Source: Euborellia annulipes
Taxonomy: Eukaryota; Arthropoda; Insecta; Dermaptera; Anisolabididae
DNA: 64,000 bases
Direction: 5' to 3'
NCBI GenBank assembly: GCA_023213315.1
Contig: JAKCPI010006216.1
Span: 1 to 64,000 of the forward strand
Below the pieces are notes generated by a model. That model worked only from the letters and a program-made list of their open reading frames with translations. It made no database searches and was not told the origin of the DNA. Positions 43,965 to 55,631 of the stretch are shown here, in pieces. Both the position numbers and the translations under genes were made by a program. The first letter of the stretch is position 1. Every line of letters starts with the position of its first letter.

Positions 43965-45595
43965 ATTAATTAAAGAGTAATCTAATCATGGATACAAGAC
44001 TTTTTAAAAATTTGCAGTATAAATAAATATATTAATTAATTTACAAAATATCTTGATTTATAACTAGAACTTTTCTTAGAAAACGCCGAGTGGGTGTCTC
44101 TTTTAATGTTTTCAATATTAACCTATTCAACAGTAATAGTAGTCTCTTAGACTATTAGAGAGAGGTTTTAAATGTGAATGTAATCCTTTTTATGTTGCCT
44201 TGATTTTTATTCTAAAATTTTTCTGAAAAAATTGTAAAAATGTTGTCAGCCCCTTAATTCTACCACCCGCGTGCATTACCTGTAATGAATGCTTGGTTCG
44301 TTAGGCTTAGCCTTGCCCGCTGGGATAGAGACCCCTCATACTAATCTTATATGATTTAACTTGTATTTTTGGTTAGGACATTTTTTTAAAATTTATTTAC
44401 AGTCTATTCGGCAGCTGATGCTAGTGCCAATACTCTCTCTACATATCAAAGAGTAGAAAAATCAGTAGTAAAGTTAGTCTCGATTTTCACCACCTATAGT
44501 AGTGCTTAATCTTTCTTAATAAACACAATTTGAAAAATTATATTCTTGTTAAGAAAGAAAAGAAAGTTTCGAGAATATTTTAAGAGCTAGTACAATTAAA
44601 TTTTTGAGTCTGGCAAGAATATGCAAACGTTAAGAATAATTTTGCCTTCAGGTTCTTTATTCTTGTCTGTAGATAAAGAGTGAGGTTTTGTTCTAGTATC
44701 TATCTATTTATTAAACGGCACCTAGTAATAATTTAATAATTTGACGAGGTCTACAGCACCTACTCCGTACTCTATCTAGCATCTGTCTTTTATTTTCAGG
44801 AACACCCTAATGATGTTTTCAAAGATAATTGCAATCACATTATTATAAGAATGAAAATCAATATGTTACAACACTCTAATTAAAATTTTCACTTATAAAA
44901 CTAATTTGTAGAAGAAACAAGTTTGTAGCCGAAAGCTAAAATATAACAAGATGTCAACGATAAAATTTATCAATAGAAGACGAAACTAACAATGCTCCAG
45001 GCTTACGAATTGTTAAATATATTAGGTTTTGTTGTCTCACTGTTATCTAAATAGTTTTAATATCAATTCGCCAATTTTACGACTTTATAAACTTACATAG
45101 AAACCACTAACGGTTGCATTATGAAGAAATAATCAGCTCATAATAACTAATTTTGGAAAATTACTCTAAAGAGATTGATATAATGAAGACAAAGCTCAAA
45201 GAGTTAACGAATCAATTTTTATTTTAATATAAACATAAACGGTTTGAGAATTATGGATGCGAGTCTCACTAAATATTATTATAAAATGAGTGTAGTACTA
45301 ACAGTAGTTCGTCTACTATACACTAAAAAAAACTTAGTTTCCTCCTTCCTACTTGTAGGCCTATATTCCTAACAATTAAGATTTGTTAATTGCTCAAAAA
45401 ATCAACTGAAACTTAGTTTTCATAGAAGGTATGACTGAAACTTTATAATAGTTGATATATTAAATATATAAATGATATTAAACAAAGTGTGGCAGTATAA
45501 TATAAATCAAAATGAATTAGAGAAAAAAAAAATATTTAAAATATAGGTAGGCCTACTAAAAAGAGAAAAGTAACAAGAGTAAAAGAATCTATTTC
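43965..45595. other. Spacer, no gene recognised
   Basis: GC-raised patch at 44255-44340. 44415-44455 (GCAGCTGATGCTAGTGCCAA, TACTCTCTCTACAT) resembles 58953-58998 and may be an old repeat. TAGGCCTA at 45356 and 45548. Confidence 0.4.
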
Positions 45596-45639
45596 TGTCG
45601 ATCTCGCTCTATTCCAACCCTAACATGCTTTTTTGGGAC

Positions 45640-45812
45640 CGGAAGAAATATCAATAGGACAGGCCAGCCCGTCGCACGGCCTGACGCCTAATGAAAAAAG
45701 GAAGGAAGAGACAGACATACAAAGAACTGAAGGACTGCCTGTCCCAGCTCGGGCAGCTCGTGGTCGCCATCCACGTACCCACAAGATGTGTGCCCCTGAG
45801 CGAAACAAGAGT
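45640..45812. repeat. Dispersed repeat H, copy 2
   Basis: GC-rich partner of 22870-23022. The overlapping open frames on both strands come from its low AT content and continue into the adjacent hAT MITE, so they are not genes. Confidence 0.55.
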
Positions 45813-45827
45813 AAAAGAATAAAATTA

Positions 45828-46161
45828 CAGTGGCGTAGCGAGGAGGGGGGTCATCATGCCCCGGGTGCAACTCACAAAGGGGCGCCAAATGGTCCGCAAA
45901 ACAAAAAATAATTTTAATGTCCGGGGGAAAAATTTTCCGCGTGACGAAAAAATTTGTTCCCGCAAAAAAATTTTTCAGCAGGAAGGGAAAAAAATCCGCA
46001 AAATTTAGCCTCCGTTAAAAAAAAGGTAAAATTTTTTAGTTCGGGCCCCCCCCCCTCCCCGAAAAAAATTTCTATATAGACTCTACGCCTCTGTATAATA
46101 TTATATGGTTTTCGAATGGCGCTAAAAGGGTATTGTGCGAGTTAAGCTCGCTACGCCACTC
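45828..46161. mobile_element. hAT MITE, family 4 (CAGTGGCGTAGCGAG ends)
   Basis: CAGTGGCGTAGCGAGGAG and, inverted, GAGTGGCGTAGCGAGC. A perfect 8-bp duplication TAAAATTA lies at 45820-45827 and 46162-46169. The interior has AAAATTTTTCCGCG-like motifs and a C tract. No coding capacity. Confidence 0.92.
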
Positions 46162-46169
46162 TAAAATTA

Positions 46170-46595
46170 TTAAATATTTGTGACAAAATATAAGAAAAAG
46201 TTCATACATTCCTATTAAGTTTCAATGAGCCCCACGAATTTATGCATTTCACTCCTTTAAGTGAATTTCAAATAAAAGCATATTTTTTTCAGATATATAC
46301 TCCGAATGAGGTGGCCTTGTAGAAGTGTCAATGTTTTTTAGTATAATCTGTTGTCATTGGAACTAAAACAGAATCCAATCTTATCATTAAAAGTTCAGAT
46401 AGACAGAAAGAGAGGACATACAAGGCGAATTAAACAAAAGCGTTATAGAATTAAGTGGTCAAATATTTTAAATAATCAAAAATTACGCAAGAAATAATCT
46501 GACTGGAAAAATTTTGAGCGATCTCTAAAAACTAAAGTGAAGTAGTAAAATTTTTTTATAAATCCAATTGGGAATCTATTATCTGATGAGTAGCG
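46170..46595. other. AT-rich spacer
   Basis: No feature recognised. Confidence 0.4.
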
Positions 46596-46597
46596 AG

Positions 46598-47387
46598 CGT
46601 TCAATTTTAAGCATGAAGGAATTGAGCTATGAGGCTGAAATTTTATATTTAAGTTAAACACCCCCCGGGACCGGAAAAATAAGCTTTTAATCAAAATCGA
46701 CCAAAGAATACTAGTACTTTACTGATGTAGTTTTTCAGTTTTTTTCGATTTTCTCAAAATTTGCTCCAATGATTTTTTTTTTTTAATTCAAAAATCAATC
46801 ATTTTTTAGATGCTCTTTAAAATGTATATTCTCATTTTGTGATTGAAATCTTCTGAAGACCATTTTACTCTTGTATTTCATAGGGAAGATAGGAGAAATG
46901 GTTGCCATGGTAACAAAATATAAATATTTTTCCATACTTATAAATTTTACATAGCCCCCGGGTGTGGCGTAATAGGTAGCGTGCCTACCTCCTATACCAA
47001 ACTTCGCGGGTTCGGACCCAGGCAGTCCGATGATTTTATTTAAGCCATTTGGATACCAGATGGCTTAAATAGAAATGCCTGAACCTACAATAGATAATTT
47101 ATATTACAACGGTTATCGTAAAAGTCTTAAATGGCCTAAGTTGCCGAAAAGACTGTGTGAATGCGTGTGTGAGTGTGAGTGTGAATGAGAAAAAAGTGTG
47201 AATGTTTTTTTATAAAAAAAAAAAAAAAAATTTACATATGCACAGTGTGAATTCATATGTACTGTCGGGAACTAAATATATGTCGACACAAAAAATCTGG
47301 TGTGACAAGCACAGAACACAACTTTCGATTACCAAAGGTAAGAGATAGTTGTGTGCTGTGCGCCAGTCACACCAGATTTTTTTTTAA
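46598..47387 (-). repeat. Repeat family A copy split by a SINE
   Basis: Inverted copy lacking the extreme 3' end (starts near TTCAATTTTAAGCATGAAGG), interrupted at 46954-47230 and ending in the complete hairpin (AATCTGGTGTGACAAGCACA ... CAGTCACACCAGATTTTT). Confidence 0.9.
46954..47230 (+). mobile_element. tRNA-SINE, full-length, inside family A
   Basis: Head GCCCCCGGGTGTGGCGTAAT, box B GCGGGTTCGGACCC, palindrome CCATTTGGATACCAGATGG, body AACGGTTATCGTAAAAGTCT and AGTTGCCGAAAAGACTGTGT, long A tail. Target duplication TTTACATA at 46946-46953 and 47231-47238. Confidence 0.92.
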
Positions 47388-47389
47388 CT

Positions 47390-48058
47390 AATGAATTACA
47401 ATATATTTTAATAAACCAAAACACAGGTCATATCGTCCCTAATTAAATTTAATTTATAACTCTGAATAAACTCATAAAAGGAACAAATGTAATTAATTAT
47501 TAATCATTTCCAAGTCAGTAAATAAAGCAAATAATTAAAAATGCTATTTGCATTTCAAAAAAAAAAAATGAATGCATATTAATTATTTCTAATTTTTTAA
47601 ATTAGTAATTAATTAAATATTAAAATAATAAATAAACTAGTATTTTCCTCTAATTTTTTTTTTTTTTTTTTGCAGTAAAACAAAACAATTTTTTGTAATA
47701 ATTGAGCAATATTTCATTCATTTTTTTGCCCAATGAACATTGGCTAAACAATGAAAAATTTTTTTTAGAGTTTTAAAAATTATTAATACTTTTGGCGAGC
47801 TATGTCTCTCCATGAGCTACTACACTTACAGTAATATTTTTTATTTCCTCTCTGTAAATATTCAATTTAAGAGAATTGGTCTTTGCATGACAAATATTGC
47901 TAATTAGTGTTCACTCATACATACAAAAGTCTACACAATTGTTGATTTTAGAGTGAGTTACTTGTTTATAAAATGTATACATTGTATTATTTACCTTTAA
48001 TAATATCATTTAGTGAAATTTATTCAAGAATGAATAAAGATGATAATAGTAATAGGCA
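47390..48058. other. AT-rich spacer
   Basis: No feature recognised. Confidence 0.45.
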
Positions 48059-48060
48059 CT

Positions 48061-48215
48061 TATGATTTATTTGTAATTAAATTGAAAGAGGCAAAAAAAT
48101 TCGAAGTCAGTGTGCAAAATTTCAGCACAATTAAATAATTATTTTTTGAGTTATCGTCGACAAGAAAATTATCACACACATATACCAAGAATGGCATCAT
48201 TCCAAGTGTAGGGCC
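48061..48215 (+). repeat. Repeat family B fragment
   Basis: GTGTGCAAAATTTCAGCACA, TTTTTTGAGTTATCGTCGAC, ATCACACACATATAC and GGCATCATTCCAAG align with 19815-19935. Confidence 0.55.
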
Positions 48216-48339
48216 TACTCATGGTACCTGACAAGCCCCTTTGGAACTAAGTAGGCTAATTGTAATTTTAGGCGATTACATTTAAAGTTAAAAATAATAT
48301 CTAAATTACAATTAGAAGATTGTCGCTGTATGTATAAGA

Positions 48340-48728
48340 AAAGGACCGGAGAATAAAAGCCAGCACTTGATGGACTCAAGGGCGGGTCCAGAGGTGTTTC
48401 TCGGGGGGGGGGGGGATAATCTGGTGTGACTCGTCGCACAGCACACTATTTTTTTTTAATTTCGGGAATTTAAAAGCGCATTCTGTACTTGTTTGCCAGA
48501 ATATAAATACACATCAAATTTTTAAGTAGTAATTTTAAAAATTTTACATTAAAAATAAATTTTTTGCGAAAAAAAGGTATTTTTTCGAATCTTGGGGGGG
48601 GGGGGGCAATTACCCCCTTTACCCCCTCCCCCTTGTATCCGCCCTTGGATGGACTCCTCTCACATCATCTAATAAACTATGTTGTGAGAGGAGTGCATCA
48701 AATGCTGGATTTTATTCTCCGGTCCTTT
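48340..48728. repeat. Hairpin MITE split by a hAT MITE
   Basis: Left arm AAAGGACCGGAGAATAAAAG then CCAGCACTTGATGGACT, broken by the insertion at 48377-48647, resumes CCTCTCACA. The right arm TGTGAGAGGAGTGCATCAAA then TGCTGG and TTATTCTCCGGTCCTTT mirrors it. Joined, the arms are about 46 bp with few mismatches. Confidence 0.85.
48377..48647. mobile_element. hAT MITE, family 3, carries family A head
   Basis: Ends CAAGGGCGGGTCCAGAGG and, inverted, CAAGGGCGGATACAAGGG. Perfect 8-bp duplication GATGGACT at 48369-48376 and 48648-48655. It is the inverse of the element at 33254 almost base for base, including the embedded AATCTGGTGTGACTCGTCGC. Confidence 0.93.
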
Positions 48729-48729
48729 C

Positions 48730-49207
48730 GTTAATGTCTAAATGCTGTATTTATAAAAAATAGTTATACATTTTTATTTTTATTTTGTATATATAGAAAA
48801 AAAAAACGATTCTTTATTGATTAATTTCTTCAAATTATAAATTTTTTTTTAATAAATATAATATTGATTGTATTGATGAGAAAGTAATTATTAAATATTA
48901 CAGTGATATTGATTAAAGTGTCGCTTTTAAAATTAATTTTTATTAAATATATATAATAAAACATTTTTTATTGAACCGCGATTGTTCCCTAAAGTGGATA
49001 AATAATTGGAATTTTTTACATGATAATGAATAAATAAATAAAAATTGAAACATTAATTATGGTTTTATAAAATTAAAATATTAGTTATATTTTTTATATT
49101 AATGAGAAAGAAAAAAAATCCTGACATGAAATGTTAAAAGGCTTAAAATTAGTAGAAATTTTTTTTTAATTAATAATTATTAGGCCTATAAAATTGGAAT
49201 GGATGTG
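48730..49207. other. AT-rich spacer
   Basis: No feature recognised; TAGGCCTA at 49191. Confidence 0.45.
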
Positions 49208-49887
49208 AAAAAAAATCTGGTAGGACTGGTCGAACAACACACAACTTTCTCTACCCTTCGGCAAGAGAAAGTTGTGTTCTGTGCTTGTCAGGCCAGATTT
49301 TTGTGTCGACATATGTTTAGTTTCCGGCAGTACGGTACATTCGAATTTCAAGATGTAAAATTTATAAGTATGGGAAAATATTTATATTTTATTATATTAC
49401 CAAGGCAACCATTTCTCCTATCTTTACTATGAAGTACAAGAGTAAAGTGGTCTTCAGAAGATTTCAATGGCAAAATGAGAATATACATTTTAAAGAGAAT
49501 CTAAAAAATAATTGATTTTGAATTTTAATCAAAATCGTTAGAGCAAATTTTGAGAAAATCGAAAAAAACTGAAAAAGTGCATCAGTAAAGTACTAGTACT
49601 CTTTGGTCGATTTTGTTCAAAAGCTTCGTGTCACGTCTCAGGGGGGTGCCTAACTTAAATATAAAATTTCAACCTCCTAGCTCTTTTCGTTCTTGAGATA
49701 TTTTGTTCACAGACAGACTGACAGACACACAGACAGACCATGTCGCGAAAACCACTTTTTTTGGATTCCTGGGACCTCAAAACGTGAAGATCCATCAAAA
49801 TCTCGTCATCGAATTTTTGACATGAATTCAATACTTTCTCTCTCTATGTATTAACATATATATAGAGGTAAGAGAAAGTAATAAAAA
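49208..49887 (+). repeat. Repeat family A, full-length reference copy
   Basis: About 680 bp. The 5' hairpin (AATCTGGTAGGACTGGTCGA ... ACAACTTTCTCTACCC / GGCAAGAGAAAGTTGTGT ... GTCAGGCCAGATTTTT) is followed by CCGGCAGTACGGTACATT and AAGGCAACCATTTCTCC. Then come GAAAATCGAAAAAAACTGAA, AAAGTACTAGTACT, AACTTAAATATAAAATTTCA, an ACAGACAGACTGACAGACAC tract, CCTCAAAACGTG and CATCGAATTTTTGACATGAA, ending GAGGTAAGAGAAAGTAATAA. There is no ORF, no long terminal inverted repeat and no obvious target duplication. The 3' GGTAAGAGAAAGT echoes the inverse of ACTTTCTCTTACC in the 5' hairpin. Class unknown. Confidence 0.9.
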
Positions 49888-49889
49888 GG

Positions 49890-52000
49890 TGTTTATAATT
49901 TATAATTGTTTTATGAATAAAGAATATTCGTATAATATATTCTAGGCTAACTCAAGAAGATAGTGCTTAGAATTAAAAGGCAAGGAAAGATCGAAATCTT
50001 TAGTAAACTCTCAGAGGGTTGAAAATATTAATTTATTCCAATATTATCATTTTTTACTAGATTAGGAGTTTAACAAAACATTTAAACCATTAATGAAAAA
50101 GAGAAATTCATTTATAAAAATTTTCAAAGTCAAATTATGTAAGATAACTAAAAACTGAATAATGAATAGGTGTAATGATAATGACAATAGAAATAAATTG
50201 TTAATTTCTATCTAAATAAAATGATGTTTTGTTGATTAAATTTCCTTTGAAGTCATGTTTCGTTAATCTCTAAATTAAAAATAAAATTTGAAGCTCTCTT
50301 TCCTCGGAGGATTGCCTGGTCCCATTTTCCCCCAACAATGGAAAATCATTTTAGATGTAAAATTTATTTTCCCATAATCAAAAAAAAAGACGTTCAATTC
50401 ATTTCAAATATTAATTAATTTAAGTGGTATGAAAAAAAAGTTTAAAAGAATTATTCGATTATCAATAAGATAAAATTGAAATGAGAGAAAAAATAAGTCA
50501 TAGCTTTAATAAAATGTACGAAAAGAGAGAGGATAAGATATTTGCCTCTCAATAGAACACTCTTTGTGAGTTCTATTGTGTCTGTAATAAAGCTCTTTTA
50601 TAAAGTCAAAATTACTACAGATAAAAATGAAAAAGATGCTTTCAAACTAATCCTTAAGAGAAGAATATTAAAAATCGAAAACTTTAAATATTAATTAACT
50701 TTAAAAAAAAGTTTTAGTTCTATGACGTTTTTTTTATAAGTCTTATAAATAAAAAAGTTTAAAATTGCGAAACTGTCTTTGGGTATTTTAATAAATTTCC
50801 AGAAAGAAATAATGGGAGAATTTATAATAATGAAGGAATATAAAAGTATTATTGTTAAAAATTTTTAAGCTGTTTGATAGTGTTATCATTTTTTTATTAA
50901 ACTTTAAATTGATAGTAATACATCGCCATTGTGGGAGTGATTATGTCTACAGCTTTGAGCAAAAACAGACAGGCAAATTTAGCCGTCTATCCTCTCTCCA
51001 AATGTGACAAATTAAGACATTGCCCGAAGTTTCAAGGAATAACGAGCCATAAATTTAAAAAAATGTGATATTGTATTTATTAGATTAATAGATAGGCCTA
51101 CTTAAAAAACATTACAGTTGATCAAAAATATTTGTAGTTAATCAATAAATAAAAAAAAAAACTAGGATCTTCAATTAAATTACTGTAGCAATTCTTGTTA
51201 CCTAAATCAATAACTATTTAAAAGGAAATTTAATACTGTTCATTTAATTAAAATGAATGAAAAAATTTTAATTAAAATAAATTTATACAAGTAGTCTCTA
51301 ATCGAGATGGTAATTGTCTCCAACAGTTGATATTAAAAGCAAAAGTAAAGAAGAATAAAACCCGTTAGAGGTAACTTAAACAGAAACGAAGACAGATTGT
51401 TAAATAAAAAAATAGACAACCGAGTTGCAAAACTTTCCTCTTCTTAAAAGGGTAGTTGAATAGTGAAAAAATTTTACAACTTGGTTGTACTCGAAAATAA
51501 AATTATTTTATTAAATTTTAATTTTTGACTGCCAATCCAGTTGAAATAAATAGAGATGGGTCAAAATGGCTTTCGATGCCAAAAAAGATCTTAAATGAAA
51601 TAAAAAAAAAAACAAATTCAATTTGAATATTCCTAAATCCCAAAAACCTATTAGGCAAATAAAATTTAAATAATGTATGTGAGATTTGAATATATTAATT
51701 ATTTAATTAAATTAAATTAACATGTTCTGCGAAATCTTGAAGCACACTTGGACAATGTTATGCATAAAGGAACCAAGCGTCATTATGATCGAAATTGAGA
51801 TAAAACCGGCATATTGTAGGGAACAAGAAGATCTACCTCTTTATTTAAATCACAACATTATTACTCTGTCCACTTTTTTTTGTATAAAACAAAAAAAAGT
51901 CATTGGTTTTGTTTACAATTGTGCAAATGAAATGCCCCTATCTCAGATTTAGGTTAATGGCGCTTTGTTCCTTCATGCATAAAACAACATGGTCAAATTA
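49890..52000. other. AT-rich spacer
   Basis: A 9-bp hairpin CAATAGAAC/GTTCTATTG lies at about 50549-50577. A 76-codon frame at 51722-51952 is unassigned and of chance length. TAGGCCTA at 51093. Confidence 0.45.
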
Positions 52001-52007
52001 CTTTATC

Positions 52008-52008
<1 letters not shown>

Positions 52009-52040
<32 letters not shown>
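52009..52040. repeat. Uninterrupted T run (32 bases)
   Basis: The longest homopolymer in the window. It may be the tail of an inverted retroposon. The adjoining sequence (ACTGAACGGACTGTCATGAA) resembles a degraded family A or B element. Confidence 0.8.
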
Positions 52041-52047
<7 letters not shown>

Positions 52048-52159
52048 ATTTTTGAACTACTGAACGGACTGTCATGAAATTAGCTCCAGATTATCCGAAT
52101 TATTAAGGCTGAGTTTCAAAAAATCTGGTCCAGAGGAAATTGAGAAAACCCTGATTTGC

Positions 52160-52216
52160 GATAATAATATCCTCAAAACGTGTATAACCATCAAAATCTC
52201 ATTGACATAAAAGTAA
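52160..52216 (+). repeat. Repeat family A, 3' fragment
   Basis: CCTCAAAACGTGTATAACCA then TCAAAATCTC, TTGACATAAAAGTAATACTT and TCCCTC. Confidence 0.55.
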
Positions 52217-52324
52217 TACTTTCCCTCAAAGTTCTAATAAGATGAGAATTATGAATTTTCATTTTGTTGAGTTCTATCGATTCAATGAATCACTGTTTAT
52301 CATTCAAAATAACTAACTTATAGA

Positions 52325-52385
52325 CTGAAGAAGTTAAGCAGTAGTAGTCGAAACGTTCTCATAGCAGAGATGTAAAAATGACGCT
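52325..52385 (+). mobile_element. Penelope-like pseudo-LTR fragment
   Basis: GACTGAAGAAGTTAAGCAGT then AGTAGTCGAAACGTTCTCAT: a CTGAAGA ... CGAAACGT arrangement as at 55956. The two blocks match the conserved CUGANGA and GAAA boxes of hammerhead ribozymes reported in Penelope-like elements. Self-cleavage is not shown. Confidence 0.45.
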
Positions 52386-52389
52386 TAAT

Positions 52390-54080
52390 GTTGGTAATTT
52401 AAAAAGATGTGAATTTTATTCCCTCTCTATTTTGTATTCAATTCAAATAGACGTACCTACTGTATATATACCTAATAATCCCCTCTATTTTATGGATTTG
52501 TTGAAAGACATGTAAAATCCTAGATAAGAAGAAAAAATGCATTAATTTGAATATATTTTTAATATAAGAAACTTAAGATAAATTTAAAATGGGATACACA
52601 GCGAACATACTATATAGATAAATATTAAAGTTGCTGGTAGAATATATTACATTTACGATATATCATATGACACAAATCAAATATTTATTTTTGTTAATAA
52701 AACTGTCCCGTAGCAAAAGCTTTACTTTCATAAAATAAAACCTCAGCAAAATTTTCTATCAAAAGAAGAATCGTAAGAATTCTTATTTAAACGCTTCATT
52801 TCTTATCAAAAAGCGTAAAAAAGAATAGATTAATCAAATGACACTTGAAAGGCTGTTAACGATTTAATTTTGTAATTTAACTGTGGACATAGTCGTTGGT
52901 TATTTCCGGCGCTCATGAAATAATTAAAGATATTGAGATTTTTAGAGTAGAAGATTTATTGTTAGTTTTGTATAATCTCATTTGAATAATTAAATCCAAA
53001 AGAATCCAGTAAATATTTTGTTTTTAATAAAAAATTAGGGATTAGATCAAAGTGGTAAAATTTTAATCCCATTTTATTATTGGTAGTATTCTTAGCCAAT
53101 TATGAAATTCTCTTTACATCTGTATTTCAAATATTATCTTTAGCCATGGCTTAAACTATATAAATAAAAAAAAATAAAATAAATAAAATTAATGCAATTG
53201 CATCCACACGAATCTACATCTAGAAATTTTTTTGTGGGGAAAAAGTTTTAATTAGAAGATCGTTGGTTTTCACTTTTTCTTTTCCTAATATAAAATGTTG
53301 TATAAGTGAGACCAGATGCAAATAGACTTATAGGATTAGTTAGTTTAGGGGCTAGGAGAGAGAGGGTTCTAGAAAATAAAATAAATTTCATGTGTTAAAG
53401 ATATAGTTAGTAGCCCACAAGTTGGCCTTGTCTGTTTCTGTGAATTAAAACAGATTTATTTATGAAAATTAAAGTAAAAAGAAAATAAAGTGACTCAAAA
53501 ATTTTATTTTTGATTTGTAGTAATATTATTTTAAACAAATACCGGTTCTAAAATGTAGTAAAATGTTACAAAAAATTAAATTTCTATAATATTAAGGAAA
53601 AGTTTATTAATTGAGCCTGCTGTTAAAATATTATTAATACAAATATACTGTTTTTGGGATGTTAATTCAAAGTGTTATATTTTTTTAAACATTAAATTAT
53701 CTAGACAGAATAAAAAATTCTTTACTAAAATTCATATAATAAAAAAAAGTAATAAGAGAAAGTAAAAAAAAAAATTGTTCCAATTAAAAATCGTTCTATT
53801 TGAAAAGAAAAAATTAGTATTTATTTTGTTAATGGAACTTTGTAATTTTTTATTCTTTTATTTGTAAAGATCTCTTGAGATTTTTTTTTTATTTAATCAA
53901 GATAGTAATAAAAAAACACCTGACTTAAATGAGTTATTTAAATAAATGTAGACATAAATATTAATTTTACAATTTCATTCATATTTTATCCTAAGTAAAA
54001 TAAAAAAAAATTTTATGATTTTTTTTTTGGGAATATTTCTTGATTTGGTCGAGAATTCTAGAGTTTTTTTTATAAGTTAA
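52390..54080. other. AT-rich spacer
   Basis: No gene or repeat recognised; 53420-53460 is slightly GC-raised. Confidence 0.5.
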
Positions 54081-54090
54081 TTGTTATGTA

Positions 54091-54342
54091 CATTAGCGGT
54101 CCCAGGGGAGGAACCAAGAGGGGCCCGAACCCCTCTCCTTTTTGGACAGGAAAAATATTAATATTAATAAATAATAATAAATTTTAATTCATAAAAAAGT
54201 TCTCTAATTTGAACACACAACTAAAATACAATTAATTATTATTACCCCATTACCCTCCGCTTCTTGAATGAGCCTCTCTGCCTCTCCTATTCCAAAAATT
54301 TCACCTCTCTCCCCTTTTAATAAATTTCTGGAACAACCACTG
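54091..54342. mobile_element. hAT-like MITE, degraded
   Basis: Ends CATTAGCGGTCCCAGGGG and, inverted, CAGTGGTTGTTCCAG. The 8-bp duplication GTTATGTA/GTTAAGTA (54083-54090, 54343-54350) has one change. The inside is AT-rich with CCTCTC runs near the ends. Confidence 0.7.
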
Positions 54343-54554
54343 GTTAAGTACAAGATTGATTTTCATTTGAAGACTTTCATCCTAGTATAAATATAGCATG
54401 CACAAATTTTCAGATATTAGAAAGTAAAAATAATTTTTAATTTTACTAAATGAAAATAGTAGAAGTTTGAAAAAATATATTAATAGATTGAATTTTCTTG
54501 AAATTGATTGTCGGAATATCTGCTAATGAAATGACAAATCAATTTGCCAAATAA

Positions 54555-55010
54555 AGAACAAATCGTTTCGATATTGAATTTCCGTTCGAAACTTCGAATG
54601 ATGTCTTCCTTCAATCAGACAAAAAGTTTTTATTTGGAGTGGATAAAAATGTAAAAGATTATTTCCAAGACGGGGTATTTTACCAAAAACTTAAATCAGG
54701 CTCTCATCTTTTTCACAGTTGAAATATTTGAAGCCAGCTTGAAAATTGAACCAGGACTCTGACCGAAATTTCACTAAAAGAGGAAGAACGAGGGATCTCT
54801 CTCATCATTACTACCTGTGAATTATTCAAGGAGGAACGATCCCTTGTGAATAATATGTTAAAGATCCCTTTACCCTTAATGAGATGTTAAATTTACCAAC
54901 CCGAAGGAAAATTTTAAGAATTAAATAATTTGTTTCTTGAAATGGAAGATTTATTGGAACTTTTAGCAACCACCAATCCACTGAAAAACATTAGATATTA
55001 AACAGAGTAT
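54555..55010 (+). pseudogene. Decayed coding-like stretch, unknown family
   Basis: One frame gives protein-like segments separated by stops. RFDIEFPFETSNDVFLQSDK and KFLFGVDKNVKDYFQDGVFY end at TGA 54720. ISLKEEERGISLIITTCELF and KEERSLVNNMLKIPL end at TAA 54888. FLEMEDLLELLATTNPLKN ends near 55007. All segments keep the same frame, and the stretch is less AT-rich than its surroundings. This suggests an old coding sequence hit by point mutations rather than frameshifts. No motif is recognised and no start codon fits. It could be a host gene relic, a transposase relic or chance. Confidence 0.3.
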
Positions 55011-55175
55011 TTTCATTTAAAAACAACACAAGCGTGCCTGAAATTCGAGAGGTGAGGAGAGAGATGATCACCTTCTTTCGCCCGCACCTTAGCCCCCCTT
55101 GAAGCAGACTATTAGATATAATCAGGGATTTTTTCTAAATACAATAATACAAAAGAGAATGAGCAATGTGACCAG

Positions 55176-55631
55176 CAGGGCCGTAGCCAGAAAATTTTTT
55201 CGTGGGAAGGGAATTCGGATAATCCGAAAGTAAATCAATCCTTCACCCTTAATCGAATACATTTTAAAGAATAAAAAAATATATATTTTTATAATTTCTT
55301 TAATATTTAAACGCGAAATCTCAGCCCCCAGTAAATCAAATTTGACGGATGAGGTGTCATTGAATAGATATTGATCTGTAGTTGTACCACATTAATTTTG
55401 TTTTAATTTTAAAAAATGCTAAATTTATGGGAAAAACTGAGATGTCCCCGCCAGAGTCCAGGGAAGCTGGTAAATATATAATAAAGTTAGAAATGAAGTG
55501 TTAAAAAATTTAAACAACACTTAGAAAGTATAGATAGAGAATTATCGTGTTAAAATTGAAAAAATATGGGAGAGAACCGCCCGAATCGTAAAACCCTCCC
55601 TCAACCTCAAAATTTTCTGGCTTCGGTTAAG
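55176..55631. mobile_element. hAT-like MITE, decayed (CAGGGCCGTAGCCAG end)
   Basis: The left end CAGGGCCGTAGCCAGAAAAT then TTTTTC faces, inverted, CCGAAGCCAGAAAATTTTGA on the right. The outermost right bases have drifted (GGCTTCGGTTAAG) and no 8-bp duplication is found. CCGTAGCCAGAAAATTTT is a common hAT end type. Confidence 0.6.
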
